Of a DNA stretch of 64,000 bases, positions 49,737 to 59,413 are shown one piece after another. Under the pieces are notes generated by a model that was not told where the DNA came from, ran no database searches, and was given only the letters and a program-made list of their open reading frames with translations. Position 1 is the stretch's first letter; every line of letters begins with the position of its first letter. The position numbers and the translations under genes are program-made. This DNA is from Skermanella pratensis (lineage in GTDB: Bacteria > Pseudomonadota > Alphaproteobacteria > Azospirillales > Azospirillaceae), in NCBI RefSeq assembly GCF_008843145.1, contig NZ_CP030265.1, positions 2,032,001 through 2,096,000 of the forward strand, in the 5' to 3' direction.

Positions 49737-50297
49737 TCACCCCGGCGTTCTCGCCTCCCGCAGAGCCCGGAACACCGACGACCGGCTGATCGCCAACTTG
49801 GCCGCGATCTCGTCCGGCCGGGCACCGGCCTGATGGAGATCGAGTACCTCATTGAACCGCCTGCGGGCCGTAGGCACGCGACCTCGGTACTTGCCCGCCG
49901 CCTTCGCCGCGGCGACGCCGACCTTCTGTCGCTCCAGCAGCAGACGACGCTCGAACCCGGCGACGGCGACCACGATCTCGGCGATCATGCGGCCGGTCGG
50001 GCTGCTGGTGTCGATCCCGAGGTCGAGGACGCGGATCTTGGCTCCCTTCCGCTCCAAGCGGTCGAACACCTCACAGAAGTGAGCCGTGCTGCGGCACAGG
50101 CGGTCGAGGCGAGTGACGATCAGCGTGTCGCCGTCCCGCAGGAAGTCCAAACACGCTGCAAGCTGGGACCACTCTCCGACGGCCGAGGCCTGCTCGGCGA
50201 AAACCTTCTCGACGCCGAGCCGCGTCAGGTGAGCGATCTGGTCTTCGTACCCGGCGACCTGATCAGAGGTTGAGGTGCGGGCGTATCCGACAATCAT
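49737..50297 (-). CDS. Serine recombinase (resolvase/invertase)
   Basis: A 186-aa protein: IVGYARTSTSDQ with the catalytic S, VTRLDRLCRSTAHF (R-x-D-R-x-x-R), LDLGIDTSSPTGRMIAEIVVAVAGFER and a C-terminal HTH (DLHQAGARPDEIAAKLAISRSSVFRAL). Resolvase-size, so it acts on res/inversion sites by a serine-linked intermediate. Start chosen at 50297 (MIVGYARTST); an in-frame ATG seven codons earlier is possible. No paired res-site repeats were identified with confidence. Confidence 0.9.
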   Translation of the reverse strand: MIVGYARTSTSDQVAGYEDQIAHLTRLGVEKVFAEQASAVGEWSQLAACLDFLRDGDTLIVTRLDRLCRSTAHFCEVFDRLERKGAKIRVLDLGIDTSSPTGRMIAEIVVAVAGFERRLLLERQKVGVAAAKAAGKYRGRVPTARRRFNEVLDLHQAGARPDEIAAKLAISRSSVFRALREARTPG

Positions 50298-50832
50298 CCG
50301 ATGACCTTGGTTCCACATGGCTGCTTAAGCCAGTGGAACACAGGTGCCACAGCCGTCAAGCCCACCCGTGTGGGACTGCCACCGCCGGTGTCGCACGGGT
50401 AGAGGCTACTGGGACGGGCGGGAGCGTGGGGGGATGGGGAGAGTGGAGTGCGGAGTCTGGGTGGAGGGAGTGACGGGAAGGGGGCCGGGGTGATGAGCAC
50501 GACCATGACGACGATCGGCACACGGCGTCATACCGCCCTGGCCGCGCTGCGCGCGGCCAGGGCAAGGTCACGAGGAAACGGTCAAGGGCTGGCTCATCAT
50601 CAGACCCCAACATCCGATGATCAAGTGTGACGCAGGTCGAATGATCCTTCAGTTCTCGACGACACCCTTAACGACCCCACATCACTCTTATGGGGTAGGT
50701 TAATAATGGTTAAGAAAGTCTTAACCGAATGCCTGGCATGATTTCGCCAACGCAAACCAGAGCATGGAGAGAACCCCAATGCTTTGTCTTTGGAAATACC
50801 CCCCGAACTGGTAGAAATCGTCATGAACGGGA
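50298..50832. other. Gap without supported gene; contains a hairpin
   Basis: About 535 bp. A perfect 8-bp hairpin GGTTAAGA-AAG-TCTTAACC sits at 50709-50727, about 105 bp before the next gene, possibly an operator. Nothing else seen. Confidence 0.35.
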
Positions 50833-51327
50833 ATGATAAAGATGTCTAAGAAGCTTAAGAACCCAACCGCCTGGGATGTTTTATTCGGCCAAAAGCAACC
50901 ACCAACGGCTGCAGAGCGACTAATATCAAATGCTAGGCGTCGGGTCGAGAGTGTGATGGATGAGCCTGTAAAGATCACTCTTATCTCGCAAGATAATAGT
51001 ACTAGCGAAGCGAACATGACCGTTTCTGAGTACCGTCAATTGTACGGCCATCGTATCGCCAGCATTATCGGGGAGACTGAAAACGACTGCCGCCTCTACA
51101 TTCTTCCTTATGCTATTGAAACTGATAACGGTGAGGGAGAAGCCCAACTTTTGCCGTTCGAGTGTAACACGCTCGTATACGTTGTTTTTGATTCTGCCAA
51201 GCACGATCCCAATGACATTAACGTAGTAGCGACCCAGCTATTGGCTGACGCTGGCTCAGCGGATCAGGCGGTTTGGGATGCTGCAGTAGTGTCTAGTACG
51301 CTAATGGGAGTAACTAATGAATCATAG
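50833..51327 (+). CDS. Hypothetical protein (164 aa)
   Basis: Not recognised. It starts MIKMSKKLKNPTAWDVLFG and has a regular alternation of strands (PVKITLISQD, CRLYILPYAIE, NTLVYVVFDS) that suggests an alpha/beta fold. Codon use is visibly less GC-rich than the neighbouring recombinase and recD2 genes, so it may be acquired. The second ATG (50842, MSKKLKNP) is an alternative start. Confidence 0.5.
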   Translation: MIKMSKKLKNPTAWDVLFGQKQPPTAAERLISNARRRVESVMDEPVKITLISQDNSTSEANMTVSEYRQLYGHRIASIIGETENDCRLYILPYAIETDNGEGEAQLLPFECNTLVYVVFDSAKHDPNDINVVATQLLADAGSADQAVWDAAVVSSTLMGVTNES

Positions 51328-51348
51328 CTAATACTCATCGAGGTAGGG

Positions 51349-51374
51349 AAGGATGGCGGCTTACGCCGCCGTCC
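51349..51374. terminator. Hairpin after the hypothetical gene
   Basis: GGATGGCGGC-TTAC-GCCGCCGTCC forms a near-perfect 10-bp stem about 20 bp downstream of the stop. No T-tract. The following sequence to 51740 holds no supported gene. Confidence 0.45.
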
Positions 51375-51740
51375 TCGCCCGGGAGACGGTAGTACAGACA
51401 TCCATCGCTATGCCGACCGCGTTCGTTACAGCGACGGAAACTGAAGAAGGATGTTTCTGGAGTAGGCTTGAAGGAGACTTCCCCCCGACCAAAATCCGGA
51501 GGGTCGGAACCAGATGAACTCAGCGATGGCAGACGCCCGATCTCGACGGAACGAGCCGAAGCGGAGGGAGTCGCAACACCGACCCGGCAGCGGGAGGTGG
51601 TCGGAGCGGCTATTCCTGGGATCGAGAACCATGGACAGTCTAGTCGCCACTCCCCGCTGCTACTCCACTGGGATTGCGGAACCCTGTTCATAGTCGTCCA
51701 GGTTCATAGGGCGGCCAGCAATAACACTTGGAAGGCGTCT

Positions 51741-52121
51741 ATGCTCAAGGGGCAAGCCGTCAAACGGCTCGGCAAGAAGGCGAAGAAGAGCTTTCGCGGA
51801 TACCCTGTGGCGACCATTGCCTTCTATGGGCCAGACAACAAGAAGGCGACCAAAGTGGCGGTCGCCATCGTCCTGGCGGCCGAACAGGAACCTGCTGAAC
51901 TGCGGCGGTGGTTGTCCGACGACCGTGATGTGCGGACTGATGCGGAAATTGCTACCGAGATCCTGACGTTCATCGACGGAGCCGGCGTCAAGACTGTCGC
52001 CATGGTTGACCAGATCATCGGCTGCCCACATGAGGAAGGCATCGATTACGAGGGCGAAACCTGCCCGCAATGTCCATACCGGGCCGGGCGGGACCGGTGG
52101 ACGAGCGAAACACTCCACTGA
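51741..52121 (+). CDS. Conserved hypothetical protein with C-terminal zinc-ribbon-like cysteines
   Basis: A 126-aa protein starting MLKGQAVKRLGKKAKKSFRGYPVATIAFYGP and ending with CPHEEGIDYEGETCPQCPYRAGRDRW, a C-H...C-x2-C arrangement fitting a zinc-binding site. Proteins with this end are widespread in proteobacteria; the function is unknown to me. The start follows GGAAGG. It is convergent with recD2, whose stop is 31 bp away. Confidence 0.65.
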   Translation: MLKGQAVKRLGKKAKKSFRGYPVATIAFYGPDNKKATKVAVAIVLAAEQEPAELRRWLSDDRDVRTDAEIATEILTFIDGAGVKTVAMVDQIIGCPHEEGIDYEGETCPQCPYRAGRDRWTSETLH

Positions 52122-52152
52122 AGGTCCGCAGGCATCACGTGATGTGTGCCAC

Positions 52153-54354
52153 TCAATTTCGGACAACGACACTCTCCAGCAATTCCCGGAGCTTCGACCA
52201 CCTCCGTCCACCTTCGGCCGACCGAACAGCGATACCGACAGCTTTCCGCTGACCGACCAACACCACCAGCTTCTTGCCACGGGTGACGCCGGTATAGATC
52301 AGGTTTCGCCGCAACATCATGTAATGGGTCATGCCCACAGGGATCACAACGGCGGGGTACTCAGAACCCTGCGATTTATGGATCGTCGTCGCGAAGGCCA
52401 GAGAGACTTCATCAAGTTCGCCGAACTGGTACACCACCTCCCGGCCGTCGAAAATGATCGTCACCTCCTGGGCATCAGTGTCAATGGTCGAGACGAAGCC
52501 CAGGTCACCGTTGAAGACCTCCTTGTCGTAGTCGTTGGTGGTTTGCATCACCTTGTCGCCCGGCCGGTAGGTCCACCCGAACCGCTCCACCTGGGGCTGA
52601 CCTTCAGCGGGGTTCAGGGCCGCCTGGAGGGCGACATTCAGCGTCCTGGCTCCCAGCCCGCCCCGGTTCATCGGAGCCAGCACCTGAATGTCCCTGGTGG
52701 CGTCGAAGCCGAACCGCCTGGGAATGCGGTTCTGCACCACCTCGACCACCTTGCGTGCCGCATCCTCGGAATCGGCGGCGTCGATGAAGTAGAAGTCCGA
52801 GTTCTGGCCTTCCGCCGGCGTCTTGAGATCAGGCATCCGGCCGGCGTTGATCCGGTGGGCACTGGTGATGATCTGGCTCTCGGCGGCTTGCCGAAACACC
52901 TCGGTCAGCCGCACCACGGGCACCATGCCGGAGCCGATGATGTCGGCCAGCACCTGTCCGGGACCGACCGAGGGAAGCTGGTCCACGTCACCGACCAGGA
53001 TCACGGCGGAGCCGCTGCGAACCGCCTTCAGGGTTGCCGCCATGATCGGCACATCGACCATGCTGGTCTCGTCCAGGACCAGCAGATTGCAGTCCAGCGG
53101 GTTCTCCTCCATCCGCTTGAAACCACCGCCGGCGGGGTCGAACTCCAGCAGCCGGTGGATGGTCTTGGCTTCCATGCCCGTCGCTTCAGTCATCCGCTTG
53201 GCCGCCCGACCAGTGGGGGCGGCCAGCAGGACCTTAACCTTCTTCGCTGCCAAGATTTTCAGGATGGCGTTGACCAGCGTGGTTTTACCCACCCCCGGCC
53301 CGCCCGTGATGACCACGACCTTGGACGCTAGGGCCATCCGGACCGCCGCCTGCTGACTTTCCGCCAGCGTGACGCCGAGTTTCGCCTGCACCCACTCGAT
53401 AGCCTTGTCGGCTTCGATGGTCGGCCAGGGTGGTTTGCCATCCCGCAGTGCCCGGAGCCGCTCGGCGATGGTCCGTTCGGCTTCCCACAGCTTCCTCATG
53501 AAGACGCACTGGCGTTCCCCGATGGTGTCGGCGACCACCATGCCGTCGCCGAGTTCGAGATTGATCGCGTCTTCCAGGATTTCGGTCGGGATCTCCAACA
53601 ACTCCTCGGCCAGCTTCAGCAACTCGTCACGGGGCAGTCCGCAGTGACCATCATCGACTGCGTTCAGCAGGGCATAGGAGATGCCGGCTCTGGCCCGGAT
53701 CATCGCCGTCTTCGGAATGCCGAGTTTCTCCGCAATCATGTCGGCGGTCTTGAAGCCGATGCCGCGGATGTCACGGGCCAGCCGGTACGGGTTCTCGGTC
53801 ACCAGCGGGATCGCATCGGCCCCATAGGTCTTGTAGATCCGGACCGCCCGCGACGTACCGACGCCATGGCTTTGGAGGAACACCATGATCTCGCGGATGG
53901 CTTTCTGGTCGGCCCAGGCCAGCCGGATCTTGGAGGCCCGCTTGGGACCGATGCCGGCAACCTCGATCAGGCGTTCGCCCTGCTGCTCGATGACATCGAA
54001 CACGGCCTCGCCGAACGCCCTGACCAGCTTCTTCGCGTAGACCGGGCCGATGCCCTTGATCAGCCCCGAGCCCAGGTACTTCTCCATGCCCTCCAGCGAT
54101 GACGGAGGTGCTGACTTCAGGAATGCCGCCCGGAACTGCTGGCCGTGCTCGCGATGAACTTCCCACTTGCCGGACGCTTGGACGAACTCACCGGCCGAAA
54201 TTGAGGCGGCATGGCCGAGCACGGTCACGAGGTCGCGATGCCCCCGAACCTTGACCCGGAGCACGCAGTAGCCGTTGTCGGGATTGTGATAGGTGACCCG
54301 CTCGACTAGCCCGGCCAAGGGTTCGCGGTCCGGAATGGAAGCCGGATTGTTCAT
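52153..54354 (-). CDS. recD2: RecD2 5'-3' DNA helicase
   Basis: A 733-aa protein with the RecD2 layout: N-terminal OB-like part (RVTYHNPDNGYCVLRVKV), helix-hairpin-helix repeats (GIGPVYAKKLVRAFG, VAGIGPKRASKIRLAW, NPYRLARDIRGIGFKTADMIA), then the SF1B core: Walker A VITGGPGVGKTTLV (about 350), APTGRAAKRM, DETSMVD, GDVDQLPSVGPG and the UvrD_C-type end FATTIHKSQGSEYPAVV, YTGVTRGKKLVVLVG. RecD2 proteins act outside RecBCD in replication and repair. Full length. The ATG at 54354 starts MNNPASIPDREPLAG. Confidence 0.95.
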   Translation of the reverse strand: MNNPASIPDREPLAGLVERVTYHNPDNGYCVLRVKVRGHRDLVTVLGHAASISAGEFVQASGKWEVHREHGQQFRAAFLKSAPPSSLEGMEKYLGSGLIKGIGPVYAKKLVRAFGEAVFDVIEQQGERLIEVAGIGPKRASKIRLAWADQKAIREIMVFLQSHGVGTSRAVRIYKTYGADAIPLVTENPYRLARDIRGIGFKTADMIAEKLGIPKTAMIRARAGISYALLNAVDDGHCGLPRDELLKLAEELLEIPTEILEDAINLELGDGMVVADTIGERQCVFMRKLWEAERTIAERLRALRDGKPPWPTIEADKAIEWVQAKLGVTLAESQQAAVRMALASKVVVITGGPGVGKTTLVNAILKILAAKKVKVLLAAPTGRAAKRMTEATGMEAKTIHRLLEFDPAGGGFKRMEENPLDCNLLVLDETSMVDVPIMAATLKAVRSGSAVILVGDVDQLPSVGPGQVLADIIGSGMVPVVRLTEVFRQAAESQIITSAHRINAGRMPDLKTPAEGQNSDFYFIDAADSEDAARKVVEVVQNRIPRRFGFDATRDIQVLAPMNRGGLGARTLNVALQAALNPAEGQPQVERFGWTYRPGDKVMQTTNDYDKEVFNGDLGFVSTIDTDAQEVTIIFDGREVVYQFGELDEVSLAFATTIHKSQGSEYPAVVIPVGMTHYMMLRRNLIYTGVTRGKKLVVLVGQRKAVGIAVRSAEGGRRWSKLRELLESVVVRN

Positions 54355-54498
54355 GCTGGGCAGCTTACCGAGAAGCCTTGCCGTGACAGGAAATTCGCTT
54401 GCAGTTCCATTAGGTCACCGCCGTCAGGGAGCATGTGCCTTTCACAGCCAACATGTACAGTGTAGCAAGTTACCACACCATCGTGATTGAGCTACCAC

Positions 54499-55065
54499 AT
54501 GCCCTTCGGTTCTCCCCGCACTCCTCGTCCCTTCGCCACCCATGTCCGTGCCACCGTGAAGTGGTACAATCCATCCAAAGGGTTCGGCTTCGTCACGCCG
54601 GATGATGGTTCGGCTGATGTGTTCCTCCATGTCTCGGTTGTGGAGCAGGCCGGCCTCCAAAGCCCCAGTGAAGGAGCGATCCTCGTGTGTGATCTGGCCG
54701 ACGGACAGAAAGGTCCTCAGGTCTCGACGATCCACAGCGTGGAGGCTGGTTCTGCACCAAACCAGCGTGGCAACCGCCCGGCAGCCGGATCCCGGTATCC
54801 CCGCCAGAGTGTCAGCGACTACGATGATTACGGATACGGGTCCAAGTCCAGCGGCGGCGGAACCGTAGAAGGCACCGTAAAGTGGTTCAATCCGGACAAA
54901 GGCTTCGGGTTCATCACCCCCGATCAGGGCGGCAAGGACGTTTTCGTCCACATCCGAGCGGTCGAGCGGGCTGGCTTGAGCACGCTGCGGGACAGCCAGC
55001 GTGTTCGCTTCATCGAAAAGGCGGGACAGAAGGGTACAGAGGCCGATGAGATCGAGGTGATCTGA
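54499..55065 (+). CDS. Double cold-shock-domain protein
   Basis: A 188-aa protein with two CSDs: VKWYNPSKGFGFVTPDDGSADVFLHVS (residues 15-75) and VKWFNPDKGFGFITPDQGGKDVFVHI (about 125-185), joined by a Gly/Ser/Tyr-rich linker. Both have RNP1 (KGFGF) and RNP2 (DVFxH). Twin CSD proteins are typical of alphaproteobacteria; they bind single-stranded RNA/DNA. ATG 54499 was chosen; a TTG four codons earlier has no better support. Transcribed divergently from recD2. Confidence 0.93.
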   Translation: MPFGSPRTPRPFATHVRATVKWYNPSKGFGFVTPDDGSADVFLHVSVVEQAGLQSPSEGAILVCDLADGQKGPQVSTIHSVEAGSAPNQRGNRPAAGSRYPRQSVSDYDDYGYGSKSSGGGTVEGTVKWFNPDKGFGFITPDQGGKDVFVHIRAVERAGLSTLRDSQRVRFIEKAGQKGTEADEIEVI

Positions 55066-55256
55066 AGGGCTCCCATTTTGAACGTATGGGGCTGCTCCCT
55101 CAGCGGTGCGGTATCCTGTGGTACTTCCGAGCGTGGTGCCATTGGCTACCGTACTGACCGGCGACACACTGGCCTCAGGTTGCGAAACGTCTCGGGCGTT
55201 TGAGCGGGGGATCCGGCACTGCTGAGGGCACATCTGGTGTCGCGACCGTCTTCCGC

Positions 55257-57653
55257 TCATCCCTCTCCACCGCAGCACTTCTTGACCTTCTTGCCCGTAC
55301 CGACCGGACAGGGATCGTTTCGGTGAACCTTGGTCGCGAACATTGACGCGGCGAGTTTCCCATGCTGTCCCGCCATAGCGGCCAGCTTGGTGTGAAGTCC
55401 CAGGTATTCATGGATGAAATCACCCAGAGTGGGCCAGCCGAGCGGTCGCCGACAGGGCAATGTTTTGCCGTGCCTTGCCCCGGCTTCAAGCATTGCAATC
55501 GCCTCCTGGATCTGTTCGCGGCGTTCGAGGGTGTCGGCGAGCCCGTAGTACGCCTCGACCCAGGCGGGATCCGTGTCAATGGCCTGCCGGTAGAGACGCT
55601 CCGCTTCGACAAACCGATTCGCGGCATGATAGGCATGTCCGAGTCGAAGCAGTCGGTACGCTTCGCCCTTCACGGCCCCTTCCCCAAGCTGGGCGAGCAA
55701 TTGCTGGGCCGACAGCTTCTCCCCGAACGCCCCGGTGAACGACCGCCGCTTGACTGGTGAGAACCGGTCGCTCCGCGAGAAGAACCAATCCTCCTGCGGT
55801 AAATCGGCAAGCTTTGCCGTGATGGCTTCGATGGCTTCAGGGGTGAACTCGAACTGCGACACCGCCCCGCAGGCCGTGCAGGCGATGTCCTCGGCCAGGA
55901 AGGGTTGGGGGTTGGAGGCGTCCGGCAATACCCAGACTTCATGCACCGCGTAGGTCGCGGTGTGTCCGCATTTGATGCATGTCAGCGGAACGTCGAGTCT
56001 GGGTACGCCAAGGTCGCCATCGAGGGTTTCCACCAGGAAGGCATGCTGCCGGCGGTTGTCCTTGTCGAACTGCGATCGGACCAACTTCTCGATCTCCCGA
56101 TGCTCCTCTGCCAGACCGCCATACAGCAAGCCGAGAATGACAAAGGCCCGGTCCATACCTTGCAAGTTCTGACCGACCATTCCCTTCAACCGCTCGTTCA
56201 GCACCGGCTCATCCAGAGCCAGGACGGCTTCGCCGAGTTCATAGTCGCTCTCGTCGAGAAACGCGTCCCAGTGGCGATCGATCAGGCCGACCGCTCCTGG
56301 CGATCCATTCCTCACGGCCAGTCCCAGGGTAAGGATGCGGACGAATTCGGGGAGCCGGTCGAAATGCTGATCAAGGTACTCGATGGCGGCGTCGCCGAAC
56401 GTCTCCACCGCCCTGATGGCGGCATCACGACTCTCTTCGAACTCAGCGTTCATCAGGTCGATCAGCACGGGCAGGAACGCCGGATCACCGAGTTGAGCCA
56501 TCAAATCAGCGGCATGGACGGCTCCATAGTCATCGGCATGCTCGCGAGCAATCCGGGTCAGGTGACCGGTGACCTCGCCCAGCGGCAGCGTGCGAAGGTG
56601 TTCGCCCACTTTGTCCAGGCCCGGCGGAAGCCGCATGTCCGCTGCGATCAGCGGCCAAACGTCTCGATTATGGATCTCGCTCAGATCAAGCCGATCCCGC
56701 CGGTGGACGCTGAGCACACCAGCTAAGGCCATGACGCCGTGCCAGATCCGCTTCGCCTTTGGAGACGATGGTTGCGAGAAGCCCTGTTCGACCAGGGCGA
56801 TGAGATCCTCCCAGGCGGGCTCGCCGACCGTTGCGGCGACTAACCCCTGCGGCACCGACTCGAGCAGCGTGACGGCCCTGTCGGCGGCCTTGCGGTCATT
56901 GATGCGGAGAGGCCGCAGGATGTTATCGACCGCGGTGATGTCGAGCCCGGACTGGTAAATGAATGCCGCAACCGGACTGACGCTCTGCTTGGTGAAGCCG
57001 AGCACGTAGTCGCGGATGATGCCGAACTGGCAATGGTCGCCGAACAGGACGGAACAGATGGTGTCGAGATGGTTGGCATAGGCTCCTTCTCCCCGTTCGC
57101 TGGCCCACTCGGACAGGAAACGTCGGATCAGGTCGATGTGGGCCGGATGACGGGAACGCAGGGCCGCCGTAATCCGTGCGATGTTTGCCGCATAGGCATC
57201 ATCGGTGTCGGCGAGGGTCTCGATCACGGGCTGGGCGAGATCAATGATCCGGCGGGTCGCCTCGGGGGTGAGGTGATTCAGCGATTGGAGAATACCAACG
57301 ACCTGCCGGGGGCGGACGGTATCCGGTGCGGACAGGTAGGCCTCGAACAAGCTGGCAGCACGGACGTTATCGTGGCGGGCCAGGAAGGCAGCGGCGTCAA
57401 TGGCAGCCCGATAGGGCAGCGTCGGCCATATCTCGACCAGCCGGTCCGCGTGCTCGGCGAGGACTGGGTCGGGGACAAGACCGATCAGCACGTTGAGGTC
57501 ATACGGCTCCCAGGTGTCGAAATAATATCGGACCGCTGATGGACTGAGGAATGTCTCCTCAATGAACTTGCGTGGGTCCGGGCGAGCGAACTCGGTATCG
57601 TGCAGGTACCCGATCGCCCAGTGGACCAGGAGTGGATCTTCGTGAAATGCCAT
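55257..57653 (-). CDS. HEAT/TPR-repeat protein with C-terminal SEC-C motif
   Basis: A 798-aa protein. Residues 1-520 consist of helical HEAT-like repeats (DPAFLPVLIDLMNAEFEESRDAAIRAVETFGDAAIEYL). A zinc-ribbon-like pair of CxxC follows (CIKCGHTA about 580, CTACGAVS about 617). Then TPRs (GEAYRLLRLGHAYHAANRFVEAERLYRQAIDTDPAWVEAYYGLADTL) and the SEC-C motif NDPCPVGTGKKVKKCCG at the end. SEC-C binds zinc and, in SecA, SecB. It is likely a cytoplasmic scaffold; function not known. Confidence 0.8.
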   Translation of the reverse strand: MAFHEDPLLVHWAIGYLHDTEFARPDPRKFIEETFLSPSAVRYYFDTWEPYDLNVLIGLVPDPVLAEHADRLVEIWPTLPYRAAIDAAAFLARHDNVRAASLFEAYLSAPDTVRPRQVVGILQSLNHLTPEATRRIIDLAQPVIETLADTDDAYAANIARITAALRSRHPAHIDLIRRFLSEWASERGEGAYANHLDTICSVLFGDHCQFGIIRDYVLGFTKQSVSPVAAFIYQSGLDITAVDNILRPLRINDRKAADRAVTLLESVPQGLVAATVGEPAWEDLIALVEQGFSQPSSPKAKRIWHGVMALAGVLSVHRRDRLDLSEIHNRDVWPLIAADMRLPPGLDKVGEHLRTLPLGEVTGHLTRIAREHADDYGAVHAADLMAQLGDPAFLPVLIDLMNAEFEESRDAAIRAVETFGDAAIEYLDQHFDRLPEFVRILTLGLAVRNGSPGAVGLIDRHWDAFLDESDYELGEAVLALDEPVLNERLKGMVGQNLQGMDRAFVILGLLYGGLAEEHREIEKLVRSQFDKDNRRQHAFLVETLDGDLGVPRLDVPLTCIKCGHTATYAVHEVWVLPDASNPQPFLAEDIACTACGAVSQFEFTPEAIEAITAKLADLPQEDWFFSRSDRFSPVKRRSFTGAFGEKLSAQQLLAQLGEGAVKGEAYRLLRLGHAYHAANRFVEAERLYRQAIDTDPAWVEAYYGLADTLERREQIQEAIAMLEAGARHGKTLPCRRPLGWPTLGDFIHEYLGLHTKLAAMAGQHGKLAASMFATKVHRNDPCPVGTGKKVKKCCGGEG

Positions 57654-57918
57654 GCCTGCGACCTGCCATGTTTGCCGAGGGTCGATCGTAACGGGGCGGT
57701 CCGCTGATCGGCAAGCCGCGGACGGATTTATCGATCACCTGCCTTGTTTCCATTCCGTTTGCTGGCCATGATCGGCGTGTTCACTCATGCCGCCCCTGGC
57801 GGCTTTCCCGCGGCCTACGGTGGGCGATGCATCCGAAATGGCTGAGGCCCTATGTGGACGCATTTGCCAGTCGGCCAATCCATGGCAGTCTGATGAGGTC
57901 GCCCCTATGAGGTGAACC

Positions 57919-58203
57919 ATGAGGTTCTGCCATCTCTGCACTGATATCTGTCAAAAGACAACGAAAGCCGGCATCAGGGATCCCATGGACGCCCAGCAGC
58001 GGACCTGCCTTACCATCCGCTCCATCACGGACCTGCTGATGATCCAAGGGTTGATCTGCCTCGACTTCGCGGATATCAGCAGTGTGATGCGGAATGGTGA
58101 TAGAGCCGTGGTAGGTCTCGGTGAAGCCACCGGTGAAGGAAGGGCCATGAGGGCAGCAGAGGCCGCCATTCTGGACGTGAAGCAGCAGCTTGTTGCCCTA
58201 TAA
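57919..58203 (+). CDS. Mini FtsZ-like protein (GTPase C-terminal fragment)
   Basis: A 94-aa frame. Residues 32-85 read SITDLLMIQGLICLDFADISSVM, then GDRAVVGLGEATGEGRAMRAAEAAI, closely following the FtsZ stretch around helix H7/T7 and S7 (GITDLI-xx-PGLINLDFADV-xx-VM...GxGEAxGExRAxxAAExAI). The tubulin GTP-binding half is missing and the T7 catalytic NxDxxD appears as LDFAD. GAGGTG lies 6 bp before the ATG, so it may be translated. It is either a broken ftsZ paralogue or a small protein mimicking FtsZ. Confidence 0.55.
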   Translation: MRFCHLCTDICQKTTKAGIRDPMDAQQRTCLTIRSITDLLMIQGLICLDFADISSVMRNGDRAVVGLGEATGEGRAMRAAEAAILDVKQQLVAL

Positions 58204-58574
58204 TCAACCTAGGGTAATGGGCGGCCTTGAGTCTGTCGAGGCGGCAATGACGTGCATCGGTCTTCCGCTCACACAAACCCGGTGGGCATGAGGAAGAGAA
58301 GTTCCTGCTGTCGATTTCCCAGTTCGCCATGCAAGGCGACAAGCTGGCCTTGCCTCTGACGGAACAGCAGGTCACCAGCTTCCAGAGATGACAGGACAGG
58401 AGCGATGAATTCGTTGAGATGGGGGACGACTGGCCCCTGAATGGGGCTCAATCATCCCGCTGCCGGTGTCGCGAGCCATACATCCGCGTATAGACGGCAT
58501 CATGCTGCTTCTGACGGAATTCAATGACGGTTCAGGTGTTGTGGATCCCAAGCATGCCATCACCGGAGGCCGAC
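58204..58574. other. Gap without supported gene
   Basis: About 370 bp; short frames on both strands have no ribosome site or family pattern. Confidence 0.3.
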
Positions 58575-58976
58575 ATGAGCGACTGGACCGACCAGATCCT
58601 GGACGCGATCCAACGCGTTTCCATCCTGGATTACCGCAAGGACAAAACCACCGGCCAGCCCCGAAATGTCGGTGAACAAACCGCCGCGATGATCTTCAAT
58701 GCGGTGCGGGCGGCCGAAAGGCGGGCTATCGATCCCGCTGAAGACTGGCAGATCCGCGGCAGCTACCAGCGACCGGTCCCCTATGCCTTGACCATGGGCG
58801 AGACGCTCGATGGCCGGCCCTCCGTTCGACTGACCAGCACAGTTGCAGCCAGCGAAGCCATTGCCCTGGACACGCCTGAGCAGATTGACGAACTCATTGC
58901 CCGGCTCCGGAGGGCTCGGGCCACTCTGCTGGCCGACCAATTACGTCAGTTTGACGTCAGTATCCAGGGCAAGTAA
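58575..58976 (+). CDS. Hypothetical protein (133 aa)
   Basis: Not recognised. GGAGG lies 6 bp before ATG 58575. It has a helical start (DWTDQILDAIQRVSILDYRKDKTTGQPRNVGEQTAAMIFNAVRAAERRA) and a C-terminal helix (DTPEQIDELIARLRRARATLLADQL). No membrane segments. The frame upstream of 58575 has no support. Confidence 0.55.
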   Translation: MSDWTDQILDAIQRVSILDYRKDKTTGQPRNVGEQTAAMIFNAVRAAERRAIDPAEDWQIRGSYQRPVPYALTMGETLDGRPSVRLTSTVAASEAIALDTPEQIDELIARLRRARATLLADQLRQFDVSIQGK

Positions 58977-59088
58977 TCATTGAGGGCAGCAGCTTTGCCA
59001 CCACTGCCCAGATAATGCTTCAATACGGATAGGGACCATGATGACTTCCTACACCACCCTGACTTGCTAATGATAGTATCGAAGACGA

Positions 59089-59283
59089 TCAGGTGCTGTT
59101 TTTCGGAGTCTGCGGTTCCCCGTCCGTCCGGGTGATCTTTGGTATCAGCTTCTGGTCTGCTGCCTGGACTTCCGTCGCAAAACTCCTGGCATCGTCGTAG
59201 TTGTCCGTCGTATACCAGAGATCCACGGGTTCGCCGCTCGGCAGACAGAACGCGACCTTCCATTGACCGCTCTGCTTGATCAT
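59089..59283 (-). CDS. Small hypothetical protein (64 aa)
   Basis: AAGGAATCC precedes the ATG at 59283. It reads MIKQSGQWKVAFCLPSGEPVDLWYTTDNYDDARSFATEV: two strands then a helix, a compact alpha/beta design. No known family. Confidence 0.45.
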   Translation of the reverse strand: MIKQSGQWKVAFCLPSGEPVDLWYTTDNYDDARSFATEVQAADQKLIPKITRTDGEPQTPKNST

Positions 59284-59413
59284 CGGTGGATTCCTTCATC
59301 TCTGTTCGGCATCTCTTCCGCAATGTCGCAGTTGGCAAGGGAACCTATCGCCTACTAATAGCGGAAGCGGAGGAGTTGGTGACGAATAGAGCAATGACTG
59401 CCCACGCCACACT

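Noticed and set aside
52006-53331. 441-codon plus-strand frame opposite recD2
   Set aside because: Antisense to the catalytic core of RecD2; no independent signal.
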